32,572 nucleotides of DNA from Clostridium sp. UBA2485 (GTDB lineage Bacteria; Bacillota; Clostridia; Clostridiales; Clostridiaceae): the NCBI RefSeq assembly GCF_002341865.1, contig NZ_DDOV01000060.1, forward strand, positions 1 through 32,572. The letters run 5' to 3'. How positions within the stretch are numbered: the first letter of the stretch is position 1; each line of letters starts with the position of its first letter. Below are positions 15,065-23,136 of the stretch, in pieces. The notes beneath the pieces were generated by a model, which did not search any database, had not been told where the DNA came from, and saw nothing but the letters and a program-made list of their open reading frames with translations. Position numbers and translations under genes: made by a program.

Positions 15065-16804
15065 ATGAATAATATAACATTGTATCCTAAAGCGGATATT
15101 TTTGTGACATCACAGTTTTTTAATGCTAATTTTTCAAATGTAAGATATTTATTTACAGGTAATAAATCGATAACTCAACCATTCAATAAATTGTTTAGAT
15201 CATTGCTAAAATTTGATTTTAGTGATTTTGAGAATGAGAATGTAAAAATAGAAAAAGCCTCTTTATATTTATATGTAAGTCATAAGTTAGACATGCACTT
15301 ATTTAATGAAGATATTAGACTTTATAGAAATGTAGAAGATTTTGATGATTATCTAGCTACTTGGAATCATTCCCCAAGTTATTCTGAAGATTTCTATTGT
15401 ACTACTATGGATGATGTGAAAGTTGATTCTTATATTGAATTTGATATTACTTCATTTGTAAATGGATGGATTAATAATAAGTATCCTAATTATGGAATGA
15501 CTTTAGTTGGATTAGAAAATGATACGGCTACTTTAATACAATATGATTCAAGTAGGAGCGACAATTCACCTTATATTGAAGTTGAATTTTATTATTATGA
15601 TGAAGATGATGAATTAGAAGAGTATGGAGAAAGAAGTATCTCTAGAGGATGTTGTCATAATCATTGTAATCATTGTAATCACTGCATACAATGTGTTGTA
15701 GGTCCAACAGGTCCAACCGGTCCAACGGGAGCAACGGGAGCGACGGGAGCAACAGGTCCAACCGGTCCAACCGGTTCAGCAGGAGCAACTGGAGCAACAG
15801 GTCCAACCGGTCCAGCAGGCCAAGCGGGCCCAACCGGTCCAACCGGTTCAGCAGGAGCAACTGGAGCAACTGGAGCAACAGGTCCAGCAGGCCAAGCAGG
15901 CCCAACCGGTCCAACAGGCCCAGCAGGAGCGACAGGCCCAACCGGTCCAACCGGTCCAGCAGGAGCAACTGGAGCAACAGGTCCAACAGGCCCAGCAGGA
16001 GCGATAGGTCCAACAGGTCCAATCGGTCCAACAGGTTCAGCAGGAGCAACGGGAGCAACAGGTCCAACCGGTTCAACAGGAGCACCAGGAGCAGACGGAG
16101 CACCAGGAGCAACAGGTCCAGCAGGAGCAACGGGAGCAACCGGCCCAACAGGCCCAGCAGGTCCAGCAGGAGCAACGGGAGCAACCGGCCCAACAGGCCT
16201 AGCAGGAGCAACAGGAGCAACCGGCCTAACGGGCCCAGCAGGTCCAGCAGGAGCAACAGGAGCAACTGGCCCAGCAGGTCCAATTGGTCCAACAGGAGCA
16301 ACTGGTGCAACAGGAACGACAGGCCCAACCGGTCCAATAGGTCCAACAGGAGCGACGGGTTCAACGGGAGCAACAGGAGTGACTGGCCCTCAGGGATTAT
16401 CTGAATATGCCTATATTTATAATCTACTAGCTCAAGTTGTTGCATTAGAAGCAGATATAATCTTTAGTACTAACGGTGTTATTGTAGGTACGATTGCCCA
16501 TACACCTGGAACATCTACAATTACTATTGGCACTGCGGGAGACTATGCTGTCTGGTTTAATGCTGCTGGTGTAGAACCAAACCAGTTTGCTGTTTTCCAA
16601 AATGGGGCTCCCGTTGCCGGGGCTATTTATGGGTCTGGTGCCGGAACTCAGCCAAACCCAGGTATGGTAATTGTCACTGCAGCAGCAGGTGATGTTTTAA
16701 CTTTGAGAAATCATACAAGTGCTGCGGCAGTTACCTTACAAACGCTAGCAGGCGGAACACAAATTAACGCCAATGCCTCTATATTGATTCAAAAGATTAG
16801 CTAA
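15065..16804 (+). CDS. Collagen-like, exosporium-type surface protein with DNRLRE-like head and BclA-like C-terminal domain
   Basis: Product of 579 residues in four parts. Residues 1 to about 178 form a DNRLRE-type beta domain (SLLKFDF near the start, DITSFVNGWINNKYPNYGMTL, then DNSPYIEVEFYY). Residues 196-210 are a short Cys/His cluster with six Cys (196, 197, 201, 204, 207, 210) and four interspersed His. Residues 213-446 are about 78 uninterrupted Gly-X-Y triplets, mostly GPT, GAT and GPA. The last ~130 residues resemble the TNF-like C-terminal trimer domain of BclA (FSTNGVIVGTIAHTPGTSTI to ASILIQKIS). There is no signal peptide, as expected for a protein assembled on the forespore from the mother cell. 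The head is AT-rich while the collagen and tail regions are G+C-rich, suggesting domain fusion. The spore-surface role is inferred from family and promoter. Confidence 0.88.
   Translation: MNNITLYPKADIFVTSQFFNANFSNVRYLFTGNKSITQPFNKLFRSLLKFDFSDFENENVKIEKASLYLYVSHKLDMHLFNEDIRLYRNVEDFDDYLATWNHSPSYSEDFYCTTMDDVKVDSYIEFDITSFVNGWINNKYPNYGMTLVGLENDTATLIQYDSSRSDNSPYIEVEFYYYDEDDELEEYGERSISRGCCHNHCNHCNHCIQCVVGPTGPTGPTGATGATGATGPTGPTGSAGATGATGPTGPAGQAGPTGPTGSAGATGATGATGPAGQAGPTGPTGPAGATGPTGPTGPAGATGATGPTGPAGAIGPTGPIGPTGSAGATGATGPTGSTGAPGADGAPGATGPAGATGATGPTGPAGPAGATGATGPTGLAGATGATGLTGPAGPAGATGATGPAGPIGPTGATGATGTTGPTGPIGPTGATGSTGATGVTGPQGLSEYAYIYNLLAQVVALEADIIFSTNGVIVGTIAHTPGTSTITIGTAGDYAVWFNAAGVEPNQFAVFQNGAPVAGAIYGSGAGTQPNPGMVIVTAAAGDVLTLRNHTSAAAVTLQTLAGGTQINANASILIQKIS
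15701..16402 (+). repeat. G+C-rich degenerate tandem DNA encoding Gly-X-Y triplets
   Basis: About 700 bases of nine-base-periodic sequence built from GGTCCAACA-, GGAGCAACG- and GGTCCAGCA-like units within an AT-rich chromosome. Such arrays change length by slippage and recombination. All copies keep frame, so the protein stalk is continuous. The periodic pattern also opens long false reading frames on both strands. Confidence 0.95.
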
Positions 16805-16944
16805 ACCATACTTGTAAATTTCTTTGCAAGCAAGCTGGTCAAGGATATATAATAACAATATCCTAAATCAAATAGATCAAAACTGCACTACAAAGACTCG
16901 ATGTGTGAAAGAATTATAATCCTTAAAAACCTAATAAAAATAAT

Positions 16945-17212
16945 GGGGCTGTCTCAAAAGTAAAGCATAGAGATAGCCCAATCTCTATGCTTAGAAACCA
17001 AAAAGCAGATTCCTAAGAGCCTGCAAATTGGTGTAGAATTATATTATGGAAACAAAACTGTACAAAGACTATAGCAAAATGGCGGATATATTAAACCGGT
17101 ATTGATGTGGGGTTTTATGATAAAGTGCTGTCTGCGCTTATAAAGAAATGCTTTTCTGAAAGAAAAAAGAGCAACGTTTGCGAAAAAATTAAAATTATTT
17201 TTTTGTCTATAC
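16945..17212. mobile_element. Insertion-sequence remnant
   Basis: GGGGCTGTCTCAAAAG at 16945 looks like the terminal repeat of IS1182/IS5-type elements. A 12-bp inverted repeat AAGCATAGAGAT (16963-16974) / ATCTCTATGCTT (16981-16992) lies just inside, and GAGATAGCCC within it mirrors the terminal GGGCTGTCTC. What follows has no intact transposase, only short interrupted frames ending next to the beheaded BclA-like gene. The bases from 16805 to 16944 after the collagen-like gene hold no feature I can support. Confidence 0.45.
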
Positions 17213-17689
17213 TTGGCACTGCATAAAGCAACAGGTTCATGCGGATCAGGAGCAACTGGGCCAAACGATCTAACTGGAGCTGGAATAACCAGTTATGGAT
17301 ATTTTTACTCACCAGGTACAGCCCTTGGACTAGAAGTATTTTTAGGAGGAGCCAGCTTAACATTAACAAATAATGGTGTGGTTGTAGGATTGACTCATAC
17401 ACCAGGAAATGCACAGGTAACAGTGAATAATGCTAGTGATTATGAAGTTGAGTTCATAGTTGCTACAATTATAGGTGTTAATGCAGCCTTTGCAATTGCA
17501 GTAAATGGTGTAATTCAAACTAATATTAATTATAGTGTTCTAGTAGCAACAGGAGAGGTTAGTGGACAGGGAATTTTAACATTAGCTGCAGGAGATCAAA
17601 TAACTATAGTTAATAACTCGCTTATTCCGGTAACTTTATCATTAGCATCAACAGTATCAATTTCACTAACAATTAAGCAATTAAGATAA
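17213..17689 (+). pseudogene. 5'-truncated collagen-like/BclA-like gene
   Basis: The frame encodes the end of a Gly-X-Y region (ATGSCGSGATGPNDLTG) and a full BclA-like C-terminal domain of ~125 residues (LTNNGVVVGLTHTPGNAQVTV to SISLTIKQLR). It is paralogous to the tail of the gene at 15065. There is no ribosome site or good start codon, and the upstream collagen and head regions are replaced by IS-remnant DNA. I infer a second exosporium-type gene beheaded by insertion or deletion. A TTG at 17213 could in principle start a 158-residue product, but nothing upstream supports it. Confidence 0.7.
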
Positions 17690-17711
17690 TATAATATTTT
17701 ATATAAATTTA

Positions 17712-17747
17712 AAATAGCTCTTTGAACTTACAAAGAGCTATTTTTTT
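17712..17747 (+). terminator. Rho-independent terminator
   Basis: 13-bp stem AAATAGCTCTTTG (17712-17724) / CAAAGAGCTATTT (17731-17743), 6-nt loop and a T run. It ends transcripts from the BclA-like block. Confidence 0.95.
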
Positions 17748-17882
17748 AAAAAAAAATAATTTTTTACTTTTAATCTAATTAAAATTATTTTCATTAAATA
17801 GTTTTTACATATTAATAATTAAAAAATTTCAACATAGATTATAATAAAAATATCTATATGCAATTTATAATGCTTAAAAAAG

Positions 17883-17937
17883 GCATAATAGCACTGAAAA
17901 GTAATAAGAACTTAGTGCGTCTTATGCTATATTTTCT
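17883..17937 (+). other. Imperfect hairpin in the hpf upstream region
   Basis: GCATAA + GCACT (17883-17895) pairs with AGTGC + TTATGC (17924-17937) across a small internal loop, with an inner AAGT/ACTT extension. It lies between the preceding terminator and the hpf promoter. Function unknown; it could be an old terminator (TATATTTTCTC follows). No gene is seen in 17748-18168. Confidence 0.45.
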
Positions 17938-18080
17938 CATACCCACGCATATAATTATTATATCATAATTATAAATAAACTGCATTTGTAAAAGTCTATA
18001 GAAAAATATAATGTGAAAGAGAGTAAAAGACATGTAGAGGGATATTAGCTTTATGTTTCAAAAAATTCAAAAAAATTAAA

Positions 18081-18109
18081 TTGAAAGTAATCAGCATAAG
18101 TATTACAAT
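18081..18109 (+). promoter_or_regulatory. Candidate hpf promoter
   Basis: TTGAAA (18081-18086), 17-bp spacer, TACAAT (18104-18109), about 60 bases before the hpf ATG. It is needed because the raiA RNA and the BclA-like block upstream are closed by terminators. Confidence 0.5.
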
Positions 18110-18168
18110 ATTGATACAAACTAAATATGGAACATGAGTGCTACAAACTCTAGAAAGGGGTTGTAATT

Positions 18169-18699
18169 ATGAAAGTAAAATCAATAGGTAAAAACATCGA
18201 ATTAACAGAGGCACTAAAAGAAGTGGTAGACAAGAAAATCTCAAAGTTAAGCAAGTACTTTGCGGAGGATGTTGTGGCTAATACAACCTTAAGTGTTGAA
18301 AGAAATAAACATAAAATAGAGGTCACAATACCATTTAATGGTGTGACATTGAGAGCTGAAGAGAAAAATGAAGATATGTATGCAGCAATAGATTTAGTTT
18401 TAGATAAAATTGAAAGACAAATAAGAAAACAAAAAACAAAATTGCAAAGAAAAAATCATGGCGATTCATTAAGATTTCATAATATAGATGATTATGTTTA
18501 TGACGATGATAATGTTGAACCTAGAATAGTTAAAACTAAAAGATTTGCAATAAAACCAATGTCTACTGAAGAGGCAATTCTTCAAATGGAACTTTTAGGA
18601 CATGATTTCTTTGTATATAAGAATGGGGAAACATCTCAAGTTAATGTATTATATAAAAGAAAAGATGGAAATTATGGTTTAATAGAACAACAATTTTAA
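18169..18699 (+). CDS. hpf: Ribosome hibernation promoting factor, long form (HPF/RaiA)
   Basis: Product of 176 residues, the length of the long HPF of Gram-positive bacteria, which makes 100S ribosome dimers in stationary phase. The N-terminal ~95 residues are the S30AE/RaiA domain (SIGKNIELTEALKEVVDKKI, then MYAAIDLVLDKIERQIRKQK). The C-terminal ~60 residues are the dimerisation domain (RFAIKPMSTEEAILQMELLGHDFFVY and GNYGLIEQ). AAAGGGG precedes ATG 18169. In related genomes the raiA RNA lies directly upstream; here that RNA is 3.3 kb away at 14587. secA and prfB follow, a common Firmicute order. The gene is closed by its own terminator. Confidence 0.96.
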   Translation: MKVKSIGKNIELTEALKEVVDKKISKLSKYFAEDVVANTTLSVERNKHKIEVTIPFNGVTLRAEEKNEDMYAAIDLVLDKIERQIRKQKTKLQRKNHGDSLRFHNIDDYVYDDDNVEPRIVKTKRFAIKPMSTEEAILQMELLGHDFFVYKNGETSQVNVLYKRKDGNYGLIEQQF

Positions 18700-18713
18700 T
18701 ATTTAATATATAA

Positions 18714-18740
18714 AAAGCTGGTAGACACTCTACCAGCTTT
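18714..18740 (+). terminator. Rho-independent terminator of hpf
   Basis: 11-bp stem AAAGCTGGTAG (18714-18724) / CTACCAGCTTT (18730-18740), loop ACACT, then a T-rich tract. The rest of the gap to secA is AT-rich, with a likely TGTTATAAT -10 ending at 18952. Confidence 0.9.
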
Positions 18741-19017
18741 AATTTAATTTTGTTCCAATTCTTTTTTAAAATGTTAAATTAAATTTACATTATTTTTTTA
18801 ATAATTTTGAATAATATAACACAGAAAGTTGAAGGAAATATAAATAAATGCTATAATTTTAAAGTGCATATTTATTTACTATTAAACATAAAGATGAATT
18901 TACTACATATTATTATTAGCTTATTTGGGCTATAATTTTTATATGTTATAATATCAGTAGTTGCTAAAACCAGTTATACATAAATCAAAGTTTAGATGAA
19001 GAGTGAGGATGACGGTC

Positions 19018-21522
19018 ATGAAACTTTTTGAAAAGATTTTTGGAACATATAGTGAAAGAGAAATAAAACATATTATGCCTATAGTTAAAAAAATAAACGA
19101 ATTAGAAGCAGATATAGAGAAACTAAATGATGAACAATTAAGAGCAAAAACAGAAGAGTTTAAAAATAGACTTAACAACGGTGAAACTTTAGATGATATA
19201 CTACCTGAAGCAGCAGCAGTGGTAAGAGAAGCATCTAAAAGAGTTCTTGGCCTAAGGCATTATGACGTTCAGTTAATTGGTGGAATTATACTACACCAAG
19301 GAAGAATTGCAGAAATGAAAACTGGAGAAGGAAAAACTTTAGTGGCGACTCTTCCAGCATACTTAAATGCCTTAACAGGTAAAGGCGTTCATATAATTAC
19401 AGTTAATGACTATCTTGCAAAAAGAGATAGGGATGAAATGGGAAGAGTTCATGAATTTTTAGGACTTACAGTTGGAGTTATTATTCATGGACAAAGTCAA
19501 GCTGAAAAACAAGAACAATATGGTGCAGATATAACTTATGGAACAAATAATGAGTTTGGATTTGATTACTTAAGGGATAACATGGTTGTATATAAGGAAG
19601 AAAAGGTTCAAAGAGAGCTTAATTATGTTATAGTTGACGAGGTTGACTCTATATTAATAGATGAGGCTAGAACTCCGCTCATTATATCTGGTGAAGGAGA
19701 GAAATCTACAGAGTTTTATAGAGTTGCAGATTTCTTTGTAAAATCATTAAAAGAAGAATCAGATTATACAAAAGATGAAAAGGCTAACTCTGTTATATTA
19801 ACAGATGAAGGTGTTGAAAGAGCAGAAAAATATTTCCATGTTGAAAACTATGCAGATCCGGAGAATATGGATATTCAACATCACGTAGTTCAAGCGCTAA
19901 AAGCTAACTATATGATGAAAAATGAAAAAGACTATATCGTTAAAGACGGTGAAGTTATAATAGTTGATGAATTTACTGGAAGGCTAATGGAAGGTAGAAG
20001 ATATAGTGATGGTCTTCACCAAGCAATAGAAGCAAAAGAAAATGTTAAAGTAGAAAAAGAGTCTAAAACTCTTGCAACAATTACATTCCAAAATTATTTT
20101 AGAATGTATAAAAAATTAGCAGGTATGACAGGTACAGCACAAACAGAAGAAAGTGAATTTAGAGAAATCTATGGATTAGACGTTATTGTTATACCAACAC
20201 ATAGACCTGTTGTAAGAAAAGATCAGCCAGATACTATATACAAAACTGTACAAGGAAAATATAATGCTATAGTTAATGAAATAGCTGAAACTTATAAAAA
20301 AGGTCAACCAGTACTTGTTGGTACTGTAAGTATAGAGAAGTCAGAGATATTATCTATGATGTTAAAAAAGAAAGGAATACCGCACCAGGTGTTAAATGCT
20401 AAATACCATGAAAAAGAAGCGGAAATAGTTGCTCAAGCTGGACAAAAATCTATGGTAACAATAGCTACTAACATGGCTGGACGTGGTACTGACATAAAAC
20501 TTGGAGAAGGTGTTGTAGACCTTGGAGGACTAAAAATAATCGGTACAGAAAGACACGAGTCTAGACGTATAGATAACCAGCTTAGAGGACGTTCAGGTCG
20601 TCAAGGAGACCCAGGTGAATCAAGATTCTATATATCATTGGAAGACGATTTAATGAGAATTTTCGGTTCTGAAAGAATAGCAGGAGTTATTGAAAAATTG
20701 GGGCTAACAGAAGATGATGCTATAGAGAGTAAGATGGTAAGTAATGCTATAGAAGGTGCACAAAAGAAAGTTGAAGGTAATAACTTTGATATTAGAAAGA
20801 ATGTTGTTAAGTATGATGACGTTATGAATAAGCAAAGAGAAATTATCTACAGTCAAAGAGAGAAAGTGCTTACTGGAGAAGATTTACAAGATCAAATTCA
20901 AGGTATGATAGAAGATGTTATAGAATCAGCAGTTAAATCTCATATTAGTGGCGTTGAAGAAACTTTTGATGATGAACTTAAAAATCTTATAAACTACATG
21001 GAAGAGCTATTTATGGAAAAGGGAACATATACTTTTGATGAGCTTGAGAAAATGTCAAATGATGAGCTTAAAGAAAGTTTCTTAAAAGTTGCTAAAGAAA
21101 TGTATGCTTATAAGGAAGAGGTATTTGGCGAAGAACAAATGAGAGAAATAGAAAGAGTTATACTTCTTAAAGTTGTTGACTCTAAATGGATGGATCACAT
21201 AGATAATATGGATCATTTAAAACAAGGTATAGGCTTAAGAGCATATAAACAGCAAGATCCATCTCAAGCATATCAAATGGAAGGTAGCGATATGTTTGAT
21301 GAAATGATCGAGAATATTAAAGTTGAAACGGTTAAATATTTATTCCATGTGAGAATAGAAAAGGCACCAGAAAGAGAAAGAGTAGCTAAAGAAACTTCAA
21401 CTAATGAAGATAGTTCACTGACAAAAGTGCCTTTGAAAAAGAAAGAAAAGCCAAATAGAAATGACCCTTGCCCATGTGGTTCAGGACATAAATATAAAAA
21501 CTGTTGTGGAAGAGGAGAATAA
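19018..21522 (+). CDS. secA: Preprotein translocase ATPase SecA
   Basis: Product of 834 residues, full length for SecA, the motor that drives proteins through SecYEG. Walker A MKTGEGKTLVA lies near residue 100, and the DEAD-type box IVDEVDSILIDEARTPLIISG follows near 210. YGTNNEFGFDYLRDN, ATNMAGRGTDIKL and the arginine-finger motif QLRGRSGRQGDPG are intact. The C-terminus has the zinc-binding SEC-C motif CPCGSGHKYKNCCG. I chose ATG 19018 (MKLFEKIFGTYSERE) with GAGG nine bases upstream, over an in-frame GTG at 19003 that overlaps that site. The prfB ribosome site lies in the last secA codons, so the two are coupled. Confidence 0.98.
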   Translation: MKLFEKIFGTYSEREIKHIMPIVKKINELEADIEKLNDEQLRAKTEEFKNRLNNGETLDDILPEAAAVVREASKRVLGLRHYDVQLIGGIILHQGRIAEMKTGEGKTLVATLPAYLNALTGKGVHIITVNDYLAKRDRDEMGRVHEFLGLTVGVIIHGQSQAEKQEQYGADITYGTNNEFGFDYLRDNMVVYKEEKVQRELNYVIVDEVDSILIDEARTPLIISGEGEKSTEFYRVADFFVKSLKEESDYTKDEKANSVILTDEGVERAEKYFHVENYADPENMDIQHHVVQALKANYMMKNEKDYIVKDGEVIIVDEFTGRLMEGRRYSDGLHQAIEAKENVKVEKESKTLATITFQNYFRMYKKLAGMTGTAQTEESEFREIYGLDVIVIPTHRPVVRKDQPDTIYKTVQGKYNAIVNEIAETYKKGQPVLVGTVSIEKSEILSMMLKKKGIPHQVLNAKYHEKEAEIVAQAGQKSMVTIATNMAGRGTDIKLGEGVVDLGGLKIIGTERHESRRIDNQLRGRSGRQGDPGESRFYISLEDDLMRIFGSERIAGVIEKLGLTEDDAIESKMVSNAIEGAQKKVEGNNFDIRKNVVKYDDVMNKQREIIYSQREKVLTGEDLQDQIQGMIEDVIESAVKSHISGVEETFDDELKNLINYMEELFMEKGTYTFDELEKMSNDELKESFLKVAKEMYAYKEEVFGEEQMREIERVILLKVVDSKWMDHIDNMDHLKQGIGLRAYKQQDPSQAYQMEGSDMFDEMIENIKVETVKYLFHVRIEKAPERERVAKETSTNEDSSLTKVPLKKKEKPNRNDPCPCGSGHKYKNCCGRGE

Positions 21523-21524
21523 TA

Positions 21525-22629
21525 TTGATACTACAATTAGAAGAAGCATTAAATGAAGTAAATAATCTTAAAGAAAATTTAGCGGAAGTGAGGGTTTCTC
21601 TTTGACCTTGCATCTCTTAAAAAAAATCTTCATGAATTAGAGATGAAAATGCAGGAACAAAACTTTTGGGATGATGTAAATAAGGCTCAAGAGATAACTC
21701 AAAGCGCTAAGACTATTAGTGATAAAATAGAAAAATTTGATTCTGTAAGTGAAAAAGTTGAGGATTTGGAAGTCTTAATACAGCTTAGTATAGAGGAAGA
21801 GGATGAAAGTTCTTATAGAGAAATTAAAAAAGAGCTTAGGGAATTAAGTGATATTGTTGATAAGTTTAAAATAGAAATACTACTATCTGGTGAGTATGAT
21901 AGAAATAATGCTATTGTAGCACTTCATACTGGTGTAGGCGGTAATGATGCTCAAGACTGGACGGAAATGCTTTATAGAATGTATACAAGATATTGTGAAA
22001 AACAGGGTTTTAAAGTTGAAGTATTAGATTATATACCGGCAGATGAGGCAGGAATTAAAGGTGTTACTTTAAAGATAAGTGGAGAATATGCCTATGGATA
22101 TTTAAAAGCTGAAAAAGGTGTTCATAGACTTGTTAGAATATCTCCATATAATTCTAATGGTAAACGTCAAACTTCTTTTGCTGGTTGTGAAGTCTTACCT
22201 GAGCTTACTGAAAGTCAAGATATTGAAATAAGGCCAGAAGATTTGAAAATCGATACTTATAGATCTGGTGGGGCTGGAGGACAGCATGTTAATAAAACAG
22301 AATCAGCTATAAGAATCATGCATATACCAACAGGTATAGTAGTTCAATGTCAAAATGAAAGAAGTCAGCATACTAATAAAGAGTATGCCATGAAAATGCT
22401 TAAAGCAAAACTTATCGATTTAAAAGAAAGAGCACATAAAGATAAAATAGAAGATTTAACTGGAGAAGTTAAAGATAACAGTTTTGGTAGTCAAATACGC
22501 TCATATGTGTTTCATCCATATAATCTAGTAAAAGACCATAGAACAAGTGTAGAAACTGCGAATATAAATGCTGTGATGGATGGAGAACTTGATGAGTTTA
22601 TAACTGGATATTTAAAGCAAAACAAATAG
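21525..22629 (+). CDS. prfB: Peptide chain release factor 2, expressed by programmed +1 frameshift
   Basis: RF2 releases peptides at UGA and UAA stops. Translation starts at TTG 21525, with GAGGAG inside the secA tail, two bases after the secA stop. Codons 1-26 lie in frame zero (ILQLEEALNEVNNLKENLAEV...) and end at CTT TGA (21600-21605). A +1 shift reads GAC (21604-21606), and the second frame continues to 22629, giving 367 residues. The catalytic GGQ lies in YRSGGAGGQHVNKTESA. The stop-recognition tripeptide position reads SPY (RISPYNSNGKRQTSF) rather than the usual SPF. The frameshift lets RF2 limit its own synthesis, because efficient UGA termination stops the short frame. This is a known arrangement and not a sequencing error. 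Confidence 0.96.
21591..21606 (+). promoter_or_regulatory. prfB programmed frameshift site
   Basis: A Shine-Dalgarno-like AGGG (21591-21594), followed after one codon pair by CTT TGA C (21600-21606). The layout matches the classical RF2 autoregulatory site (AGG-GGG-TAT-CTT-TGA-C in E. coli), with AGG GTT TCT here. Confidence 0.95.
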
Positions 22630-22634
22630 AAATG

Positions 22635-22670
22635 ATACCTCTAGGAACTTTACCTAGAGGTATTATTTTT
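22635..22670 (+). terminator. Rho-independent terminator of prfB
   Basis: 11-bp perfect stem ATACCTCTAGG (22635-22645) / CCTAGAGGTAT (22653-22663), 7-nt loop, then TATTTTT. The next ~220 bases are AT-rich with nothing supportable until the hisS promoter. Confidence 0.92.
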
Positions 22671-22892
22671 ATATAAAAAAATAATTAATATATTTATTTC
22701 ATTATTTTCTTTTATATTAAAGATAAAGAAGATAAGTTTTATGGATAAGAACTATAGAGGTTATAAATGAATATTATAGAATTAGTATGTGGATATCTTT
22801 AAAAGATAATTATGTAATCTATTTTCTATAATATTAGATCAACATAATTCACCTATAGACTAGTTATTTCATTTAAGATGTATAACTTCAAC

Positions 22893-22921
22893 TTGCATAT
22901 ATGCAAAATATATGTTAAAAT
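22893..22921 (+). promoter_or_regulatory. hisS leader promoter
   Basis: TTGCAT (22893-22898), 17-bp spacer, TAAAAT (22916-22921) with an extended -10 TG. Predicted start near 22928, leaving about 12 bases before the GGAGG of the leader peptide. Confidence 0.7.
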
Positions 22922-22951
22922 ATTCTAAATTTTGATTCAGGAGGAATAACT

Positions 22952-23005
22952 GTGATTTTAAAATATCAGTTAATAAATTACACAATTCATCATCATCATT
23001 ATTAA
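22952..23005 (+). CDS. Histidine-rich leader peptide of hisS
   Basis: A 17-residue frame, MILKYQLINYTIHHHHY, starts at GTG 22952, seven bases after a strong GGAGGA, and ends at TAA 23003. It holds four consecutive CAT (His) codons followed by one Tyr codon. It lies between a promoter and a terminator directly upstream of histidyl-tRNA synthetase. Its design is that of the classical his/trp attenuator peptides of proteobacteria, in which a ribosome stalls when the charged tRNA is scarce. The match between the repeated codon and the downstream enzyme makes chance unlikely. The gene is too short for ordinary gene finders. Confidence 0.85.
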   Translation: MILKYQLINYTIHHHHY

Positions 23006-23104
23006 GACTTGATTTATGGAAAAAATTAGCCATAGATACAAGTCTATTAATGTTAATAGGATATTGTAGCTATGGTGATGATAAGATAAATACTAAATTA
23101 TCAG
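23006..23104 (+). promoter_or_regulatory. Alternative-pairing region of the hisS attenuator
   Basis: Segment A (GACTTG 23006-23011, TATGG 23015-23019) can pair with segment B (CCATA 23030-23034, CAAGTC 23039-23044). B can instead pair with segment C (CCATAG 23030-23035 with CTATGG 23070-23075). C can also pair with the terminator 3' arm (CTATGGTG 23070-23077 with CACC-ATAG 23119-23127, one bulged T). A ribosome held at the His codons leaves A free, so A-B forms and C can block the terminator. A ribosome at the stop codon covers A, so B-C and the terminator form. This logic is inferred; folding energies were not computed. A small CTATTAA/TTAATAG hairpin lies between B and C. Confidence 0.55.
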
Positions 23105-23136
23105 CCCTATAGGTACAGCACCTATAGGGTTTTTTT
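23105..23136 (+). terminator. hisS attenuator terminator
   Basis: Perfect 10-bp stem CCCTATAGGT (23105-23114) / ACCTATAGGG (23120-23129), loop ACAGC, seven T. It lies 100 bases after the leader-peptide stop and 35 bases before the hisS ATG, so hisS is expressed only when it is bypassed. Confidence 0.95.

Noticed and set aside
15701..16402. Possible CRISPR-like array
   Set aside because: The repetition is continuous nine-base-periodic coding sequence without unique spacers and is fully explained by Gly-X-Y triplets.
15642..16445. Long minus-strand open frame encoding Leu-rich repeats, and a plus-strand frame of Ser/Asn/Arg repeats at 15691-16404
   Set aside because: Both are shadows of the nine-base-periodic collagen DNA. 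They lack ribosome sites and show only the trivial repeat translated out of frame.
21525..21605. prfB as a broken gene because of the in-frame TGA
   Set aside because: CTT TGA C preceded by AGGG is the classical programmed frameshift of release factor 2, and the downstream frame is intact.
22930..23136. T-box leader for hisS
   Set aside because: There is no T-box consensus bulge or stem I specifier structure, and the transcript leader is short. The His-codon frame and terminator explain the region better.
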